64,000 bases of DNA from Mesostigma viride. Taxonomy: Eukaryota > Streptophyta > Mesostigmatophyceae > Mesostigmatales > Mesostigmataceae. The notes under the pieces were generated by a model. It searched no databases. It had not been told where the DNA came from and saw only the letters and a list, made by a program, of their open reading frames with translations. A program made the translations under genes and the position numbers. Of the stretch, positions 1 through 10,180 are shown piece after piece. The stretch lies in assembly GCA_009746045.1 (NCBI GenBank), contig RPFO01000727.1, positions 1-64,000 on the forward strand. The letters run 5' to 3'. Position 1 is the stretch's first letter. Each line of letters opens with the position of its first letter.

Positions 1-403
1 TGGCTCACCGCAGCAGCAGCTCGACCAGTGGTATTCCTCCCAGTCCCGGCTGCTCGGCGCCCCCCGCCGCCTCCGCCGCTTAGCCCTCTGGCGGCCGCAC
101 GCCTGGCAGTAGCACCGGCGGACGTCCCTGCGCCGCCCACGCCGCCCGCCGCTGAGCAGGACTACACGTACCCAGCCCTGACGGAACCCTGGCCGACCCC
201 AACGAGCTCCGCCGTTCACCGAGCTCGAGCTGAGCACCGCCGCCAAGCAACTCGGCTTTTTATGCCGCCGTTGGACCTGACCAGCTCCCAGCCCCGGTGA
301 TTAAGTTGACGGCGCTCACGGGGTTCCTGCTTGACGTCTGCAACCGGATCCTGCTTGCCGACGCGCCGCCGATTCCTGAGTGGCATGCAGCACAGCTACC
401 GTA

Positions 404-1171
404 TTATGCAGTACAAAAACAAAGGTTCCCCTGACGACCCCGCCAACTACAGAGGAGTCTGCATCCAGAGCGCCGCACTTAAGTTGTTCATGCGCATGAT
501 CCTCAACCGCCTTCGTTTCTGCTCTCGACTGTCACCTTGGGGAAAGTCAAATGGGCTTCCGTCCTGGGCGCAACACCGTCATGGCCATCTTCGTCGCGCG
601 TCGCCTCTTCGAGGAAATCGCTCTCCTGCAACCTGGTGAGTTTCCCGCCATCCTGATCTTCGTCGACTTCATCAAGGCTTTTGATTCTGTCCTCTGGGAC
701 GCTCTATTATGGGCTGTACTTGCTCGCGCTCGCGTCCCCACCCCCTTTACCGTCATCCGCACGCTGTATGAGGGGTCCACCACTTCGGTGCGCACTCAAC
801 ACGGCATTACCCCGCCATGCCCACTGCAGACCGGCGTCTGGCAGGGTTGCGTCCTGTCGCCGTACCTGTTTATTATTGTAGTGGATTATGTTATGCGCCA
901 GGCACGTGCTCGCTTTGCTAGCATTGCAGGCCGTGCCCCTGGCCTAGCGATCACGAACGAGCTTGGGGAAGGGGGGCCGACTAACAAGCTGAATTTACTA
1001 GCTGACCTCATTTATGCCGACGACATCACGCTCATCGAGAAGCCGGAGTCTGCCCAACTTTGGCTGGACTGCCTGGCGCTCGAGGCTCGGGCGGTTGGTC
1101 TAGAAATCAGCCCCAAAACGGAGGCCCTGGCCCTCGGCATGGCAGGGCCCCACCCACACTCCGCCTCTTAG
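404..1171 (+). pseudogene. LINE reverse transcriptase core, frameshifted
   Basis: Reverse transcriptase palm of LINE copy 1. It would make cDNA by target-primed reverse transcription in the nucleus. Visible motifs in order: KNKGSPDDPANYRG, MGFRPGRNT, DFIKAFDSV (first catalytic Asp), GVWQGCVLSPYLF and LIYADDITL (the YADD catalytic pair, near 1012-1035). The frame changes near 400 and again near 510, where CTTCGTTTCTGC has one T more than copy 2. A further phase change lies near 1070, where copy 2 carries additional bases. The copy is therefore not translatable as it stands. No endonuclease domain is visible in the window; it would lie upstream of base 1. Confidence 0.8.
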
Positions 1172-1331
1172 ACGACACCGAGGTCAACTACCCTCCTTCA
1201 GGCCGCTTCAAGCTGCTCGGCAGTTGGCTTCCCGACTGCGAGGACGACATGACGACACGGATCGGCATGGCGTGGGCGCACCTCCATGACCACCGCCGCT
1301 GGTGGAGCAACCCCGCCCTACCCGGATCGTC

Positions 1332-1335
1332 AAGC
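1332..1335. repeat. AAGC target-site duplication, left
   Basis: The AAGC immediately before the left terminal repeat recurs at 20926-20929 immediately after the right one. The uninterrupted LINE copy near 49250 has AAGC once (GTCAAGCGTG), so this is a true 4-bp target duplication. Confidence 0.85.
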
Positions 1336-1399
1336 GGGTGGTCCCACGCGGAATGGGGTAGATTTTTGCAAGAAAAAAACGCTAATTTCAATCGTCCGA
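1336..1399 (+). repeat. Left terminal inverted repeat of giant element
   Basis: It begins GGGTGGTCCCACGCGGAATG and pairs with the reverse complement of 20853-20925. After the first 24 identical bases the two ends differ by an approximately 9-base insertion in the right arm. They then agree again through GCAAGAAAAAAACGCTA, one mismatch, and TTTCAATCGTCCGA. Confidence 0.9.
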
Positions 1400-1783
1400 A
1401 AACCGGACATTGCGCCGAAATTCTTGCCGAAAATTTGGCAGCCGAGCGAATTTTTCGCCCGACGGACTTTGCGCCGAAATTTTGTGTCTGCCGTGCTTCG
1501 AACTCAACCGACTCCTGCTGTTGCGTGCACTTTGTCCGATGCCTGCAGGCCACGCACGAATTTTGCGACCGAAATATGACGACTAGACAAGTTTATCGAC
1601 GACCTACATCGATCTATTGCCACTTTTGAAGTCCTTGGCTTGCTAGCAGCTTTTGATTATCAATGCCGGGAACAAAATTGCCGAAATTTTTTATTGAATC
1701 AGTACATATATGTGCACATGTCCGTAATTTTATCATTCGCAATTTTGACATTGTCGGAGTATTTGACAACTTAGGCATTGCGC
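1400..1783. other. Left subterminal region with short repeats
   Basis: No gene seen. The first 100 bases contain repeated GCGCCGAAATT / GCCGAAAATTT words (about 1410-1490). Related words (CGCCAAATTCGCGCG) occur inside the right terminus near 20826. Such subterminal repeats are typical transposase-binding regions; that role is inferred. Confidence 0.4.
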
Positions 1784-2221
1784 CTAGAAAAAGGTGCCCC
1801 ATCCGTCGATGTCAAAATCGCCGAAGGAGTACACTCCCTGGTACTGGTCTCCCCTGTAGTTGGGAGGCTCGCCTGTATACATTTTGGTGTTCCACTTGGC
1901 CCCGCCGTTCTCCGCAGCAGCCAGGAACTCCTGCTGGGCCTCGGCCCTCAGGCGCATCATTGATACATTGGGAGAGCCCGGAATTTCCGTGCTCTCCACC
2001 ACCACTCTCGCCTGATTGTCAGGCACGCATTGGTAAGCAGGGTTCAAATCTGAATCGGGTGGCACCAGATCGATCATGCCATTGCCGAACGCAATGACAC
2101 CTGCACCCCACTGTGCAGAAGGTCCGAGCAACTCTACATCAATTCTGATGTTTGCAGCGTGCTCATTTTTGTCGACCATCACATAGGTATGCTGAGAACC
2201 GAAAATATTGCTCTGCTCCAT
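1784..2221 (-). CDS. Hypothetical 145-residue protein
   Basis: An ORF beginning MEQSNIFGSQHTYVMVDKNE and ending FDIDGWGTFF. I chose the ATG at 2221; the frame stays open further upstream, but that sequence looks non-coding or intronic. It is mildly acidic with no membrane segment or signal peptide visible. The central part (WGAGVIAFGNGMIDLVPPD) looks like folded beta-rich sequence. I recognise no domain. It lies between the left terminus and the DWAENY gene, in the same orientation as that gene. It could be the last exon of a longer gene, since a CTGCAG acceptor-like site lies upstream near 2310. Confidence 0.35.
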   Translation of the reverse strand: MEQSNIFGSQHTYVMVDKNEHAANIRIDVELLGPSAQWGAGVIAFGNGMIDLVPPDSDLNPAYQCVPDNQARVVVESTEIPGSPNVSMMRLRAEAQQEFLAAAENGGAKWNTKMYTGEPPNYRGDQYQGVYSFGDFDIDGWGTFF

Positions 2222-2542
2222 TTGTGACAGTGTTAAATTTCGGCAAGGTTGGCTGCTTGCAATCGACAGGAAATTGGTGACCCCGACAGCCAGACGCGCA
2301 AGGGTTATAACTGCAGGTAGAACCCAAAATTTGTCGATAAGGAGTAATGGAAGGGCACGACCACCAGTCACTAGTATTCGCTTCACCGGACACCTTTTTC
2401 AGCTTCCGGATAAAATTCAGCAAGAGCAGCGGCGATTAGATACTAAATATTGCGTTATTGGTTCGTACCGTACCCAGACAAAAATTGTACTAGTGACGCA
2501 ATTGTACTAGGCGGAATGACAACTGCGCCCGGCAAATAAGTA
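2222..2542. other. Spacer without convincing gene
   Basis: Short leftward frames are present (for example a cysteine-containing one at 2163-2423), but none shows a domain or a supported splice. Nothing else seen. Confidence 0.3.
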
Positions 2543-2755
2543 TTTATTGCTCCAACCCCACACCTAACTTGTTCCGGAGCTGTTCGAAGCGAAGAGCAAT
2601 GGAAGGGATCGGACCCGAGCCAGATTTGAGTGCGGAACATGATGGCTGGCCTACCTCACTCCGAACATTAAGGTGGACCCGGGTTCGAATCCTGTCAGTG
2701 CTATTCGCTTCGAACAGTTCCGGAACGATTTTTTTTGTGGGGGTGGAGCAATAAA
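2543..2755. mobile_element. 213-bp MITE-like element with long TIRs and a tRNA-type B box
   Basis: The ends TTTATTGCTCCA and TGGAGCAATAAA are inverted. The inverted match continues inward for about 55 bases with small gaps (GTTCCGGAGCTGTTCGAAGCGAA on the left against TTCGCTTCGAACAGTTCCGGAA on the right). Between the arms, GGGTTCGAATCC (about 2690) matches the RNA polymerase III B-box consensus. The inverted repeat shows directly; the mobile nature is inferred. Confidence 0.6.
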
Positions 2756-3043
2756 TTCTCGACATGCAGAAACAAATGTCGAATAGATTGTGCAAAAAAA
2801 TATCGAAATCCTTATCATTATTTAAATATACAGCATAAAATTATGTTGCAGTAAAAAATAACTGTTAATTGAAGGCCGCAAAAAATTATCAACTACCCTT
2901 AAACTTGACCACAGAAAGATCTCGAAAAATATATACAATATATGCGGCCACCTTTTTACACCCTACTGAAGCCCCACTCTAAAGATATAATACGAGCCGA
3001 AACTAGGGCGTCGTCTACCCGCAGCGAGACCCCAATTTCTTGT
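2756..3043. other. AT-rich 3' flank of the DWAENY gene
   Basis: AT-rich, without a gene. It follows the stop codon of the leftward gene and may hold its 3' end. Confidence 0.3.
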
Positions 3044-6000
3044 TTAAGTCGGTGCCGGCCCCTCCGGGGCTTCATCCTTGATCACCAGCGTAGTAAGCCA
3101 CTTGTCGAGCTCCTTGCTCATCCTGATGTCGGCACACATTCCGTCGCTGCGCACGCGTGCTTCTAGCCGGAGAGCCGGAGCGACGCAGAGATAGCAATTC
3201 ACAAGCTCGGGCTGGCGTGACGGTGGCCAATCCTCAACGTTGAGCGTGAAATGCAGGGGGTCATGCTTATCCCGCTTCCAAATCCGAACGGGAAGAATGC
3301 CGTTCCCGGCGAGGAACAGCTCCTTCTCCCGTCCGTTCCGGCCCTCGACCCACCTCTCGAAGTTCTCGTCTAACACGATCGGCCCGGCTTCGCTTACAAC
3401 CTCAGCCAACCAGAACGGGTGGATGGGATCGTGATCCGTGTCCTTGTCCGATGGAACTGCCACATAGTCGTGGAGTCTCATCTGCCGGCCCATCGCCTCC
3501 CGCTTGTCCTTCAGCTGCTCCCCCGCGTCACCATGCGAACCGGAGGGTTGGGCTGGCTCGGTGGCAGCAAACGGACAGTTTTCATCGAGCTTCCTGCATC
3601 ATTGAACTCGATGATAAACGACCACTCGCTTAGACATCCCTCAAACCGCCCAGCCAAACAGGGCGGACAGTAGCAGGAATAGCGCCTAATCATCAAAAGG
3701 CCAGGGTCGGACTTGTCCAGTCGCCACCAATGCGCCTTCTTGATGCCAGGCACCTCCTCAACCTCCCGCGCGTCGGCCGGACTCGACGTCCTGTCATCAA
3801 ATAGTTAGGCAAAAAGAATACCGTTCAATTAGCAAAATTGACCAAAAAATCAATAAAACAGGGTATAGCTGCAGAGAGACCCCTTAAAAAAAAAATTAAC
3901 GACAAGACATCAAGTGATCAAAATTCGACACAGGGTATAGCTGCAGAGAGACCCCATTCGAATCATAATAACAACGTACGACAAGATATCAAGTGATCGA
4001 AATTCGACACAGGGTATAGCTGCAGAGAGACCCCATTCGAATCATAATAACAACGTACGACAAGATATCAAGTGATCGAAATTCGACACAGGGTATAGCT
4101 GCAGAGAGACCCCTTCATACCGAAGAACAAGCGAAATTTCATACCTAAAAGAAAAGCAACCCATTGACAGTATATAGGGTCTCTCTGCAGAGATACCTTT
4201 ATTGGGTTTGAATTTTTATAGAACAGCGGCAGTTGACGTCTTAAAACCTGAAATAACACAAATTCCGTACCGGGGGTAAAAGGAAGAAGTGGCGAGTGAC
4301 GTTCTCGGCCCGCGCGCGGGCCGACTCCCTGCTCGATGTCTTGCCGCCCTGCCAGTTCTGGTTCAAGTAGGCGACTAGCTGGTGGGTCTCAAGTATGTGC
4401 TGGTTTTCGGGAATCCTCTGCATTTCCCTCAAGACGCACTTGCACTTCGCTCCTTGACCATCCACCTCCCCCTTCCCATGCTGCTCCCCCATGTAGTGGA
4501 ACTCAAAGGCCTGCAGGTCGGGATCCCCCATGAGCAGACCGTTAATCTGGTTAATCACGTACCTGGACTTAAACTGCACCGCGCAGTTGTCCGAGCACAT
4601 GTACAGGTTTCGCACCTCTACCCCTACTTCTACCCGCAGGGTTTCCAGAATCTTGCGAAGAGCGTATACGAGTGCGCGCTCGCCCCGCTTGATACTGGAA
4701 TCCCCCAGGAAAAAGAAGACGCGCTTTTCCAGCTCGCCGTTGAGCCGATAACGCACGATCATGGGCATCAGGATGTGGCTGCGCTTGTGGAAGTACTGCG
4801 ACTGCAGTTGGACGTAGCTGCTGTTCTCGTAGTTCTCGGCCCAGTCGCCGTGCACGAGCACGTCCCCCTCTCTCAGATTCTTCTCCCGATCCTTGATTGT
4901 ATCCGCCTGCGACCAGGCCGTAAAGCAGTGCACGGTGAACTTGTCCCACATCTTAAGAATCTCGTCCCGCAGCTCAGCTGGGGTGGACCTCATTTGGACT
5001 TGCTCGGGCCGCTTCACCTTCTTCGCCGCCCTGCCATCGGTCTCGCCCTGTTTCGCAAAGGTCCGCAGACAGTTTCGATTTGCAATAAAATCGCATTTCG
5101 ATAAGATAACTGCAACTCACAAAGGGTCTCGCTGCAGCTATAGGTCACAAAAAAAAAAGTCAACAACATATTAACGGAGAAATAAAATCGAAACCAACTC
5201 ACATTCACCCGTCGGGTCACAGTCTGCTCCACCATCTCGAACTTGAACCAATTCAGAATCTCCGTGGAATTCTTGTCCCGATCACACTGCACCCAGTTAT
5301 TATGGATGCCGCATGATTCCTCAGGACAGAACCCCTCCACACACGCCATCTTCAGTATGCGGTGAACCCTCTCCGTCCTCGGCACCCCATCTTCGTCCTC
5401 CACCAGCCTCTCAGAAATGTCGAGGTCTTCCAGGTCCCGTCCCCGCCATTCATCTTCCCCCTCCCCCTCTTCCATCCCCCCGCCCATTCCGCCCCCTTCA
5501 CGCAGCCCGTTATCCCTGCCGTCAGTCTCGGCGGACACCGGGCAGTGAAAGTGCTTGATCCAGTCCGTCGAGTGAATGGCTTTCCACATTCCGCAAGTAC
5601 CGTCCGGCTCTGTACTTGGAGCATCCCGCACACTCCGCGCCACACTTGCAGTTCTTGCCGTGGTTCGCATTGAGTGCTTGGTCCACGCCCCCATGGCCGA
5701 CTGCATGGTGACGTGCTTCTCACACGCGCACAGGTTCCTCTCCTTCCACTTGCCCTTGATGCAATCGGGCGCGTATTTGCAGAAGGTCGTGTAGCCCACG
5801 TGAATGCCCACGTCCTTATCATACTGGTTACTCCTTTTGTTCCAGTACGCATGCTTTTCGAGAAAGTGATTGTACATGTCCTCCTTGGAGGTCATGTAAT
5901 AGCGCGCTCCCTCAACGGCGACGAGCACCCCGTGATTGCCACGACCCTCCCTGCTGTAAGTGCGCTTGACATCCTTCATCTGGGAGGAGGCGCGCGACTC

Positions 6001-7124
6001 ATCATCGTGCATCCACGCGTCCACTATCGCGTCAATCACGAATTGCGGCAAAGGGCGCCCCTTGCGAGCCTGCGCGTGTCTGAGGTAGTCCAACTTCTGC
6101 TGCCTTCGTATCGCGCGAATTCCGCGAATCTTCTTGGCGTCCATCCCCGTCAGGTTCTCCAACTCCGCGGCCGAAAACTCCTTCTCCAAGTCGTCACCAC
6201 AGTAAAGCGTGGACATCAGCACCATCCTGACGTCTCTGTCTGCGTCGCTTTTGGTCAGACCATCAAAAAAGCCGTTAATCCGAGCCACCCAGAACCTGTT
6301 CAGTTCTGCCATCCGCTCCTGATTGTAAAGCTTTTTCGCCTCCTCATGATACTTCCCGTGACCTAGTTCAGCGGCCCTAGAGTTAAAGCCAGCAATCATC
6401 TGGTCGAAAGCCGGCCCCCGCCCCTCGGGTTTTGTCATCGCCTGAGCCGCTTCAAACGCCTGGTCAGCGAAATATTCCCCAATAACCCTCTTTGATTTCG
6501 AGTATTCTCCCGGCCGCTTGACTTCCTTGGCTTCAGGCTGCGCTGGATTCTGGTTCTCATCTCCGAAAACCCTTTTTGCGCCAGTTGACTGCTTCGTCCC
6601 GGTGTTCAACTTAATTGCACTGAATCCTGGACGACCGGACGCAAGGGCGAAAACTCCCACCCGTTCGCGTGCTGCATGCCATGACGACCGGCACAACGAA
6701 ATCCATGCAAATCGAGTATCGTTGGGAAAAGCGACAATTACAGACAAAGTTCGAAAGTGTATCATTTTTTACCACGATTGGGGTCTAGCTGCAGCTAGAC
6801 CCTTAGAGGGGCTTTTTCCGTTAGACGAAAAGATTACCTGATGTGGTGAACTTAGCATACCCCGACCAAGATTGGGGTCTCGCTGCAGCTAGACCCTTCA
6901 TTGCGGCGTGCGATTGTTAAATCACAGACTTCTGATTCATTAATTTTATAGCAACCATAAAGAGGGTCTAGCTGCAGCGAGACCCTTGAATTTAAGCTAT
7001 TGCTTGTGGTTATAAATGGTCTAGCTGCAGAGAGACCCCAATAAGGACGAAAAGATTTCAGGTTTTCCTCACCTTCGCGGCTCATTCTCTTATTAGTTCT
7101 CCCAGAACACTCAGATACCTGCAT
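3044..7124 (-). CDS. DWAENY/SDNC-motif protein, candidate RNase-H-fold transposase, multi-exon
   Basis: Leftward gene. Proposed exons: 7124-7073 (starts MQVSECSGR; donor GTGAGG); a long exon starting near 6620 and ending at 5203; 5047-4271 (joins in phase across a 155-bp intron 5202-5048); 3790 to about 3640; and about 3610 to 3044. The middle exons carry a Cys/His cluster (CKYAPDC, CAC, CGMW, HFHCP, CGIHNNWVQC), then DWAENY (about 4845), CSDNCAVQFKSRY (about 4590) and GEQHGKGEVDG (about 4480). That spacing of D, D and E/D suggests an RNase H fold. The next exon has CYCPPCL and GCLSEW, and the last holds an Agenet/chromo-like HPFWLAEVV stretch. Related proteins are common as uncharacterised ORFs in animals and protists (from memory). 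Phase does not carry cleanly across the 4270-3791 intron, and a frame change near 3600-3640 needs a tiny intron or an indel. Transposase function is inferred from its position inside a TIR element. Confidence 0.6.
3861..4198. repeat. Intronic 79-bp tandem repeat carrying CTGCAG palindromes
   Basis: Inside the 3791-4270 intron, GGGTATAGCTGCAGAGAGAC starts at 3861, 3933, 4012 and 4091; the last three are exactly 79 bp apart with near-identical spacers. A fifth copy in the opposite sense starts at 4177. These copies are asymmetric variants with one TATAG arm and one CTCTC arm. Confidence 0.85.
5124..5145. repeat. CTGCAG palindrome in DWAENY-gene intron
   Basis: GGGTCTCGCTGCAGCTATAG lies in the middle of the 155-bp intron 5048-5202. 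Confidence 0.8.
6781..7038. repeat. Four CTGCAG palindromes in first intron of DWAENY gene
   Basis: Copies start at 6781 (TCTAGCTGCAGCTAGA core, perfect), 6875, 6964 and 7017, spaced 54-94 bp apart, between the first short exon and the long exon. Arm changes are often compensated: an A in one arm has a T in the other. Confidence 0.85.
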
Positions 7125-7857
7125 GGCGAGAATAACAAAAATAACACAGTAGCATTGATAAAATTGTTTATCAGAAAATATATATACTAATTACAGTATA
7201 TTTTGCAAAAGATTTTATAATATATTGTGAATAGCATGGTTAAATTCCACATACTTTAATAATATGGTATGTTAAAGTATATAGAATCATTATTTAGTAA
7301 ATCATTTACAAGAAAAAGTGGTATAGACTATTATTATTATATAGTTCGGCAATCTATGATAGTAAGACGTACCGGATGTCAGGTTTATCAGCGGCTCCAG
7401 GGCTATAGCGTCTCGCTGCAGCGTGACGTTTGGTGCTATGACTGATTTCAGTAGATGTGCAGAAAAAAATTTATTTCCATGACCACACCAGGAATCGAAC
7501 CCAGAACCTCATTGTACATTCTGCATGGTAACGATGTCAGCCAAACATCCGAATGTTCCCAGGTAAATGGGCTGGAGGTCGTCTCTTTTTATACCTGCGG
7601 CCACAAGCACGGGTGACGGCATATTGGATGTCGTCCAATCCGCTAGCTTGGTTCCAAAAGATGGGATCGAGCTTTTGCACCAGCGCCGCGCTTCCAGTTT
7701 TCAGTTCCGTGGGGAGGAACGAGGATGCCACGTTTCCAATTTTTTCAATACCGTTCAGCCCTGTGACGCCGCGTCCGTTTTGCGAATTGCGACCGTCCCA
7801 TCGCCCATCGAAAAAGAAGCGCAGCCGCAGAGAGACCCCATAGCTGATACGAGCTGC
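7125..7857. other. Upstream region of DWAENY gene
   Basis: An AT-rich stretch at 7140-7380 could hold the leftward promoter. A degenerate palindrome with core GTCTCGCTGCAGCGTGAC lies at 7407-7430. At about 7480-7535, on the minus strand, GGGTTCGATTCC fits a B box and TGGCTGACATCG a weak A box 53 bases from it, but no acceptor stem forms. A leftward frame (7860-7537) is open, with no recognised domain. Confidence 0.4.
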
Positions 7858-8580
7858 CATATCGTTTCGACGTTTGCATGCTACCTGCTGGATTATAAAA
7901 TCCTACGTTGATACCTGCCTGGTGCCGGAAGTTTACAAGGAAATCGGTCTGCTTTCGCCGCACAACGAAAAAAAGGTGAGCTTTTGCCGCATCCTGGATG
8001 GTAGGCTGACTAAAATTGTTCTATCAAAAACGGCAACTAAACAGCGCATGCACGCCGACGACACAGTTAGCCAGCTGGGCGAAGACATGTCCTTGCTGCC
8101 ATCGCAAGAAACTCTATGTTGCAGCAAGAGTGATAAAAATGTCTGGCTTCCTTCTTTTCGTTGCTAGCTAAACCCTGCAGACATCTCGGTAGAGTCAGCT
8201 AAGCCGATCCTAATCCACATCTGGCATCCATCCCTTTAGTCTAGTTGCCATGGAGCGTTTCTTGGTCTCGCACATGTCGATCATGGTGGTGCTAGGCTTT
8301 CACTTGGGTCACCCTTTCCATGTTTGCTATGCCTTTGGTCTGGTTAGGTTATAGGTGTAGATGTGCACATACTGCATTTGCTGCGTTTCTAATCGGTGCT
8401 CCTGTTTGATGCTTTTTTTCCCCTTCATATCGTTTCGACGTTTGCATGCTACCTGCCGGATTATAACATCGGACGTTGCTACCTGCCTGCATAACGATAG
8501 TTTGCAAGAAATCTTCATTTTGCCGAAACACAAAAAAAGGTGATCTTTTGCCGCAACGTGGATGGTAGGCTGACTAAATT
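7858..8580. repeat. Diverged direct duplication of about 150 bp
   Basis: Block 7858-8025 (CATATCGTTTCGACGTTTGC ... GGATGGTAGGCTGACTAAA) recurs at 8426-8578 with substitutions and small gaps. The second copy runs straight into the first minisatellite. The spacer 8026-8425 shows no gene. Confidence 0.75.
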
Positions 8581-10180
8581 GTGCTGCTACGTATCAATAC
8601 ATGTGTGGGGGGGTGCTGCTACGTATCAATACATGTGGGGGGGTGCTGCTACGTATCAATACACGTGGGGGGTGCTGCTACGTATCAATACACGTGGGGG
8701 GGTGCTGCTACGTATCAATACATGTGGGGGGGTGCTGCTACGTATCAATACATGTGGGGGGGTGCTGCTACGTATCAATACATGTGGGGGGGTGCTGCTA
8801 CGTATCAATACATGTGGGGGGGGCTGCTACGTATCAATACATGTGGGGGGGCTGCTACGTATCAATACATGTGGGGGGTGCTGCTACGTATCAATACATG
8901 TGGGGGGGGCTGCTACGTATCAATACATGTGGGGGGTGCTGCTACGTATCAATACATGTGGGGGGTGCTGCTACGTATCAATACATGTGGGGGGGGTGCT
9001 GCTACGTATCAATACATGTGGGGGGGTGCTGCTACGTATCAATACATGTGGGGGGGTGCTGCTACGTATCAATACATGTGGGGGGGTGCTGCTACGTATC
9101 AATACATGTGGGGGGTGCTGCTACGTATCAATACATGTGGGGGGGTGCTGCTACGTATCAATACATGTGGGGGGGGATGCTACGTATCAATACATGTGGG
9201 GGGGTGCTGCTACGTATCAATACATGTGGGGGGGTGCTGCTACGTATCAATACATGTGGGGGGGTGGCTACGTATCAATACATGGGGGGGTGCTGCTACG
9301 TATCAATACATGTGGGGGGGTGCTGCTACGTATCAATACATGTGGGGGGGTGCTGCTACGTATCAATACATGTGGGGGGTGCTGCTACGTATCAATACAC
9401 GTGGGGGGGGATGCTACGTATCAATACATGTGGGGGGTGCTGCTACGTATCAATACATGTGGGGGGTGCTGCTACGTATCAATACATGGGGGGTGCTGCT
9501 ACGTATCAATACATGTGGGGGGGTGCTGCTACGTATCAATACATGTGGGGGGTGCTGCTACGTATCAATACATGTGGGGGGTGCTGCTACGTATCAATAC
9601 ATGTGGGGGGGGCTGCTACGTATCAATACATGTGGGGGGTGCTGCTACGTATCAATACATGTGGGGGGGTGCTGCTACGTATCAATACATGTGGGGGGGT
9701 GCTGCTACGTATCAATACATGTGGGGGGGTGCTGCTACGTATCAATACATGTGGGGGGTGCTACGTATCAATACATGTGGGGGGGGCTGCTACGTATCAA
9801 TACATGTGGGGGGTGCTGCTACGTATCAATACATGTGTGGGGGGTGCTGCTACGTATCAATACATGTGGGGGGGTGCTGCTACGTATCAATACATGTGTG
9901 GGGGGTGCTGCTACGTATCAATACATGTGGGGGGTGCTGCTACGTATCAATACATGTGGGGGGGTGCTGCTACGTATCAATACATGTGGGGGGGTGCTGC
10001 TACGTATCAATACATGTGGGGGGGTGCTGCTACGTATCAATACATGTGGGGGGTGCTGCTACGTATCAATACATGTGGGGGGGCTGCTACGTATCAATAC
10101 ATGTGGGGGGGGCTGCTACGTATCAATACATGTGGGGGGGCTGCTACGTATCATACATGTGGGGGGGTGATGCTACGTAT
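8581..10180 (+). repeat. G-rich minisatellite, 30-bp monomer, about 54 copies
   Basis: The monomer is GTGCTGCTACGTATCAATAC followed by ATGTG and a run of 5-8 G. Monomers are nearly identical; most differences lie in the G-run length, a few TGTG variants, and TACACG for TACATG. Each unit contains the self-complementary words TACGTA and ACATGT. The phase is open in all forward frames, which creates long artefactual ORFs. The regularly spaced G runs could support G-quadruplexes. Confidence 0.95.

Larger units (their letters stand above)
1..1335 (+). mobile_element. RTE-like LINE, left part (copy 1), split by giant element
   Basis: The left part of a non-LTR retrotransposon runs in from before the window. 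From about 300 it encodes the start of a reverse transcriptase region, with a YKNKGSPDDPANYRG-type motif at about 412-460. The sequence stops abruptly at GATCGTCAAGC and resumes at 20926 with AAGCGTGACC. The second copy (21606-22518 plus 49237 on) contains the uninterrupted join GATCGTCAAGCGTGACC, which proves the two halves belong together. The RT motif order (FRPGRNT, DFIKAFDSV, GVWQGCVLSP, YADD) is closest to the RTE type; that clade assignment is from memory. Confidence 0.85.

Noticed and set aside
5674..6366. 230-codon rightward frame
   Set aside because: Antisense shadow of the DWAENY gene, whose strand carries the motifs and splice sites.
7480..7535. tRNA gene on the minus strand
   Set aside because: A good B box (GGGTTCGATTCC) and weak A box at the right distance, but no acceptor stem and no clear anticodon arm; at most a tRNA-derived remnant.
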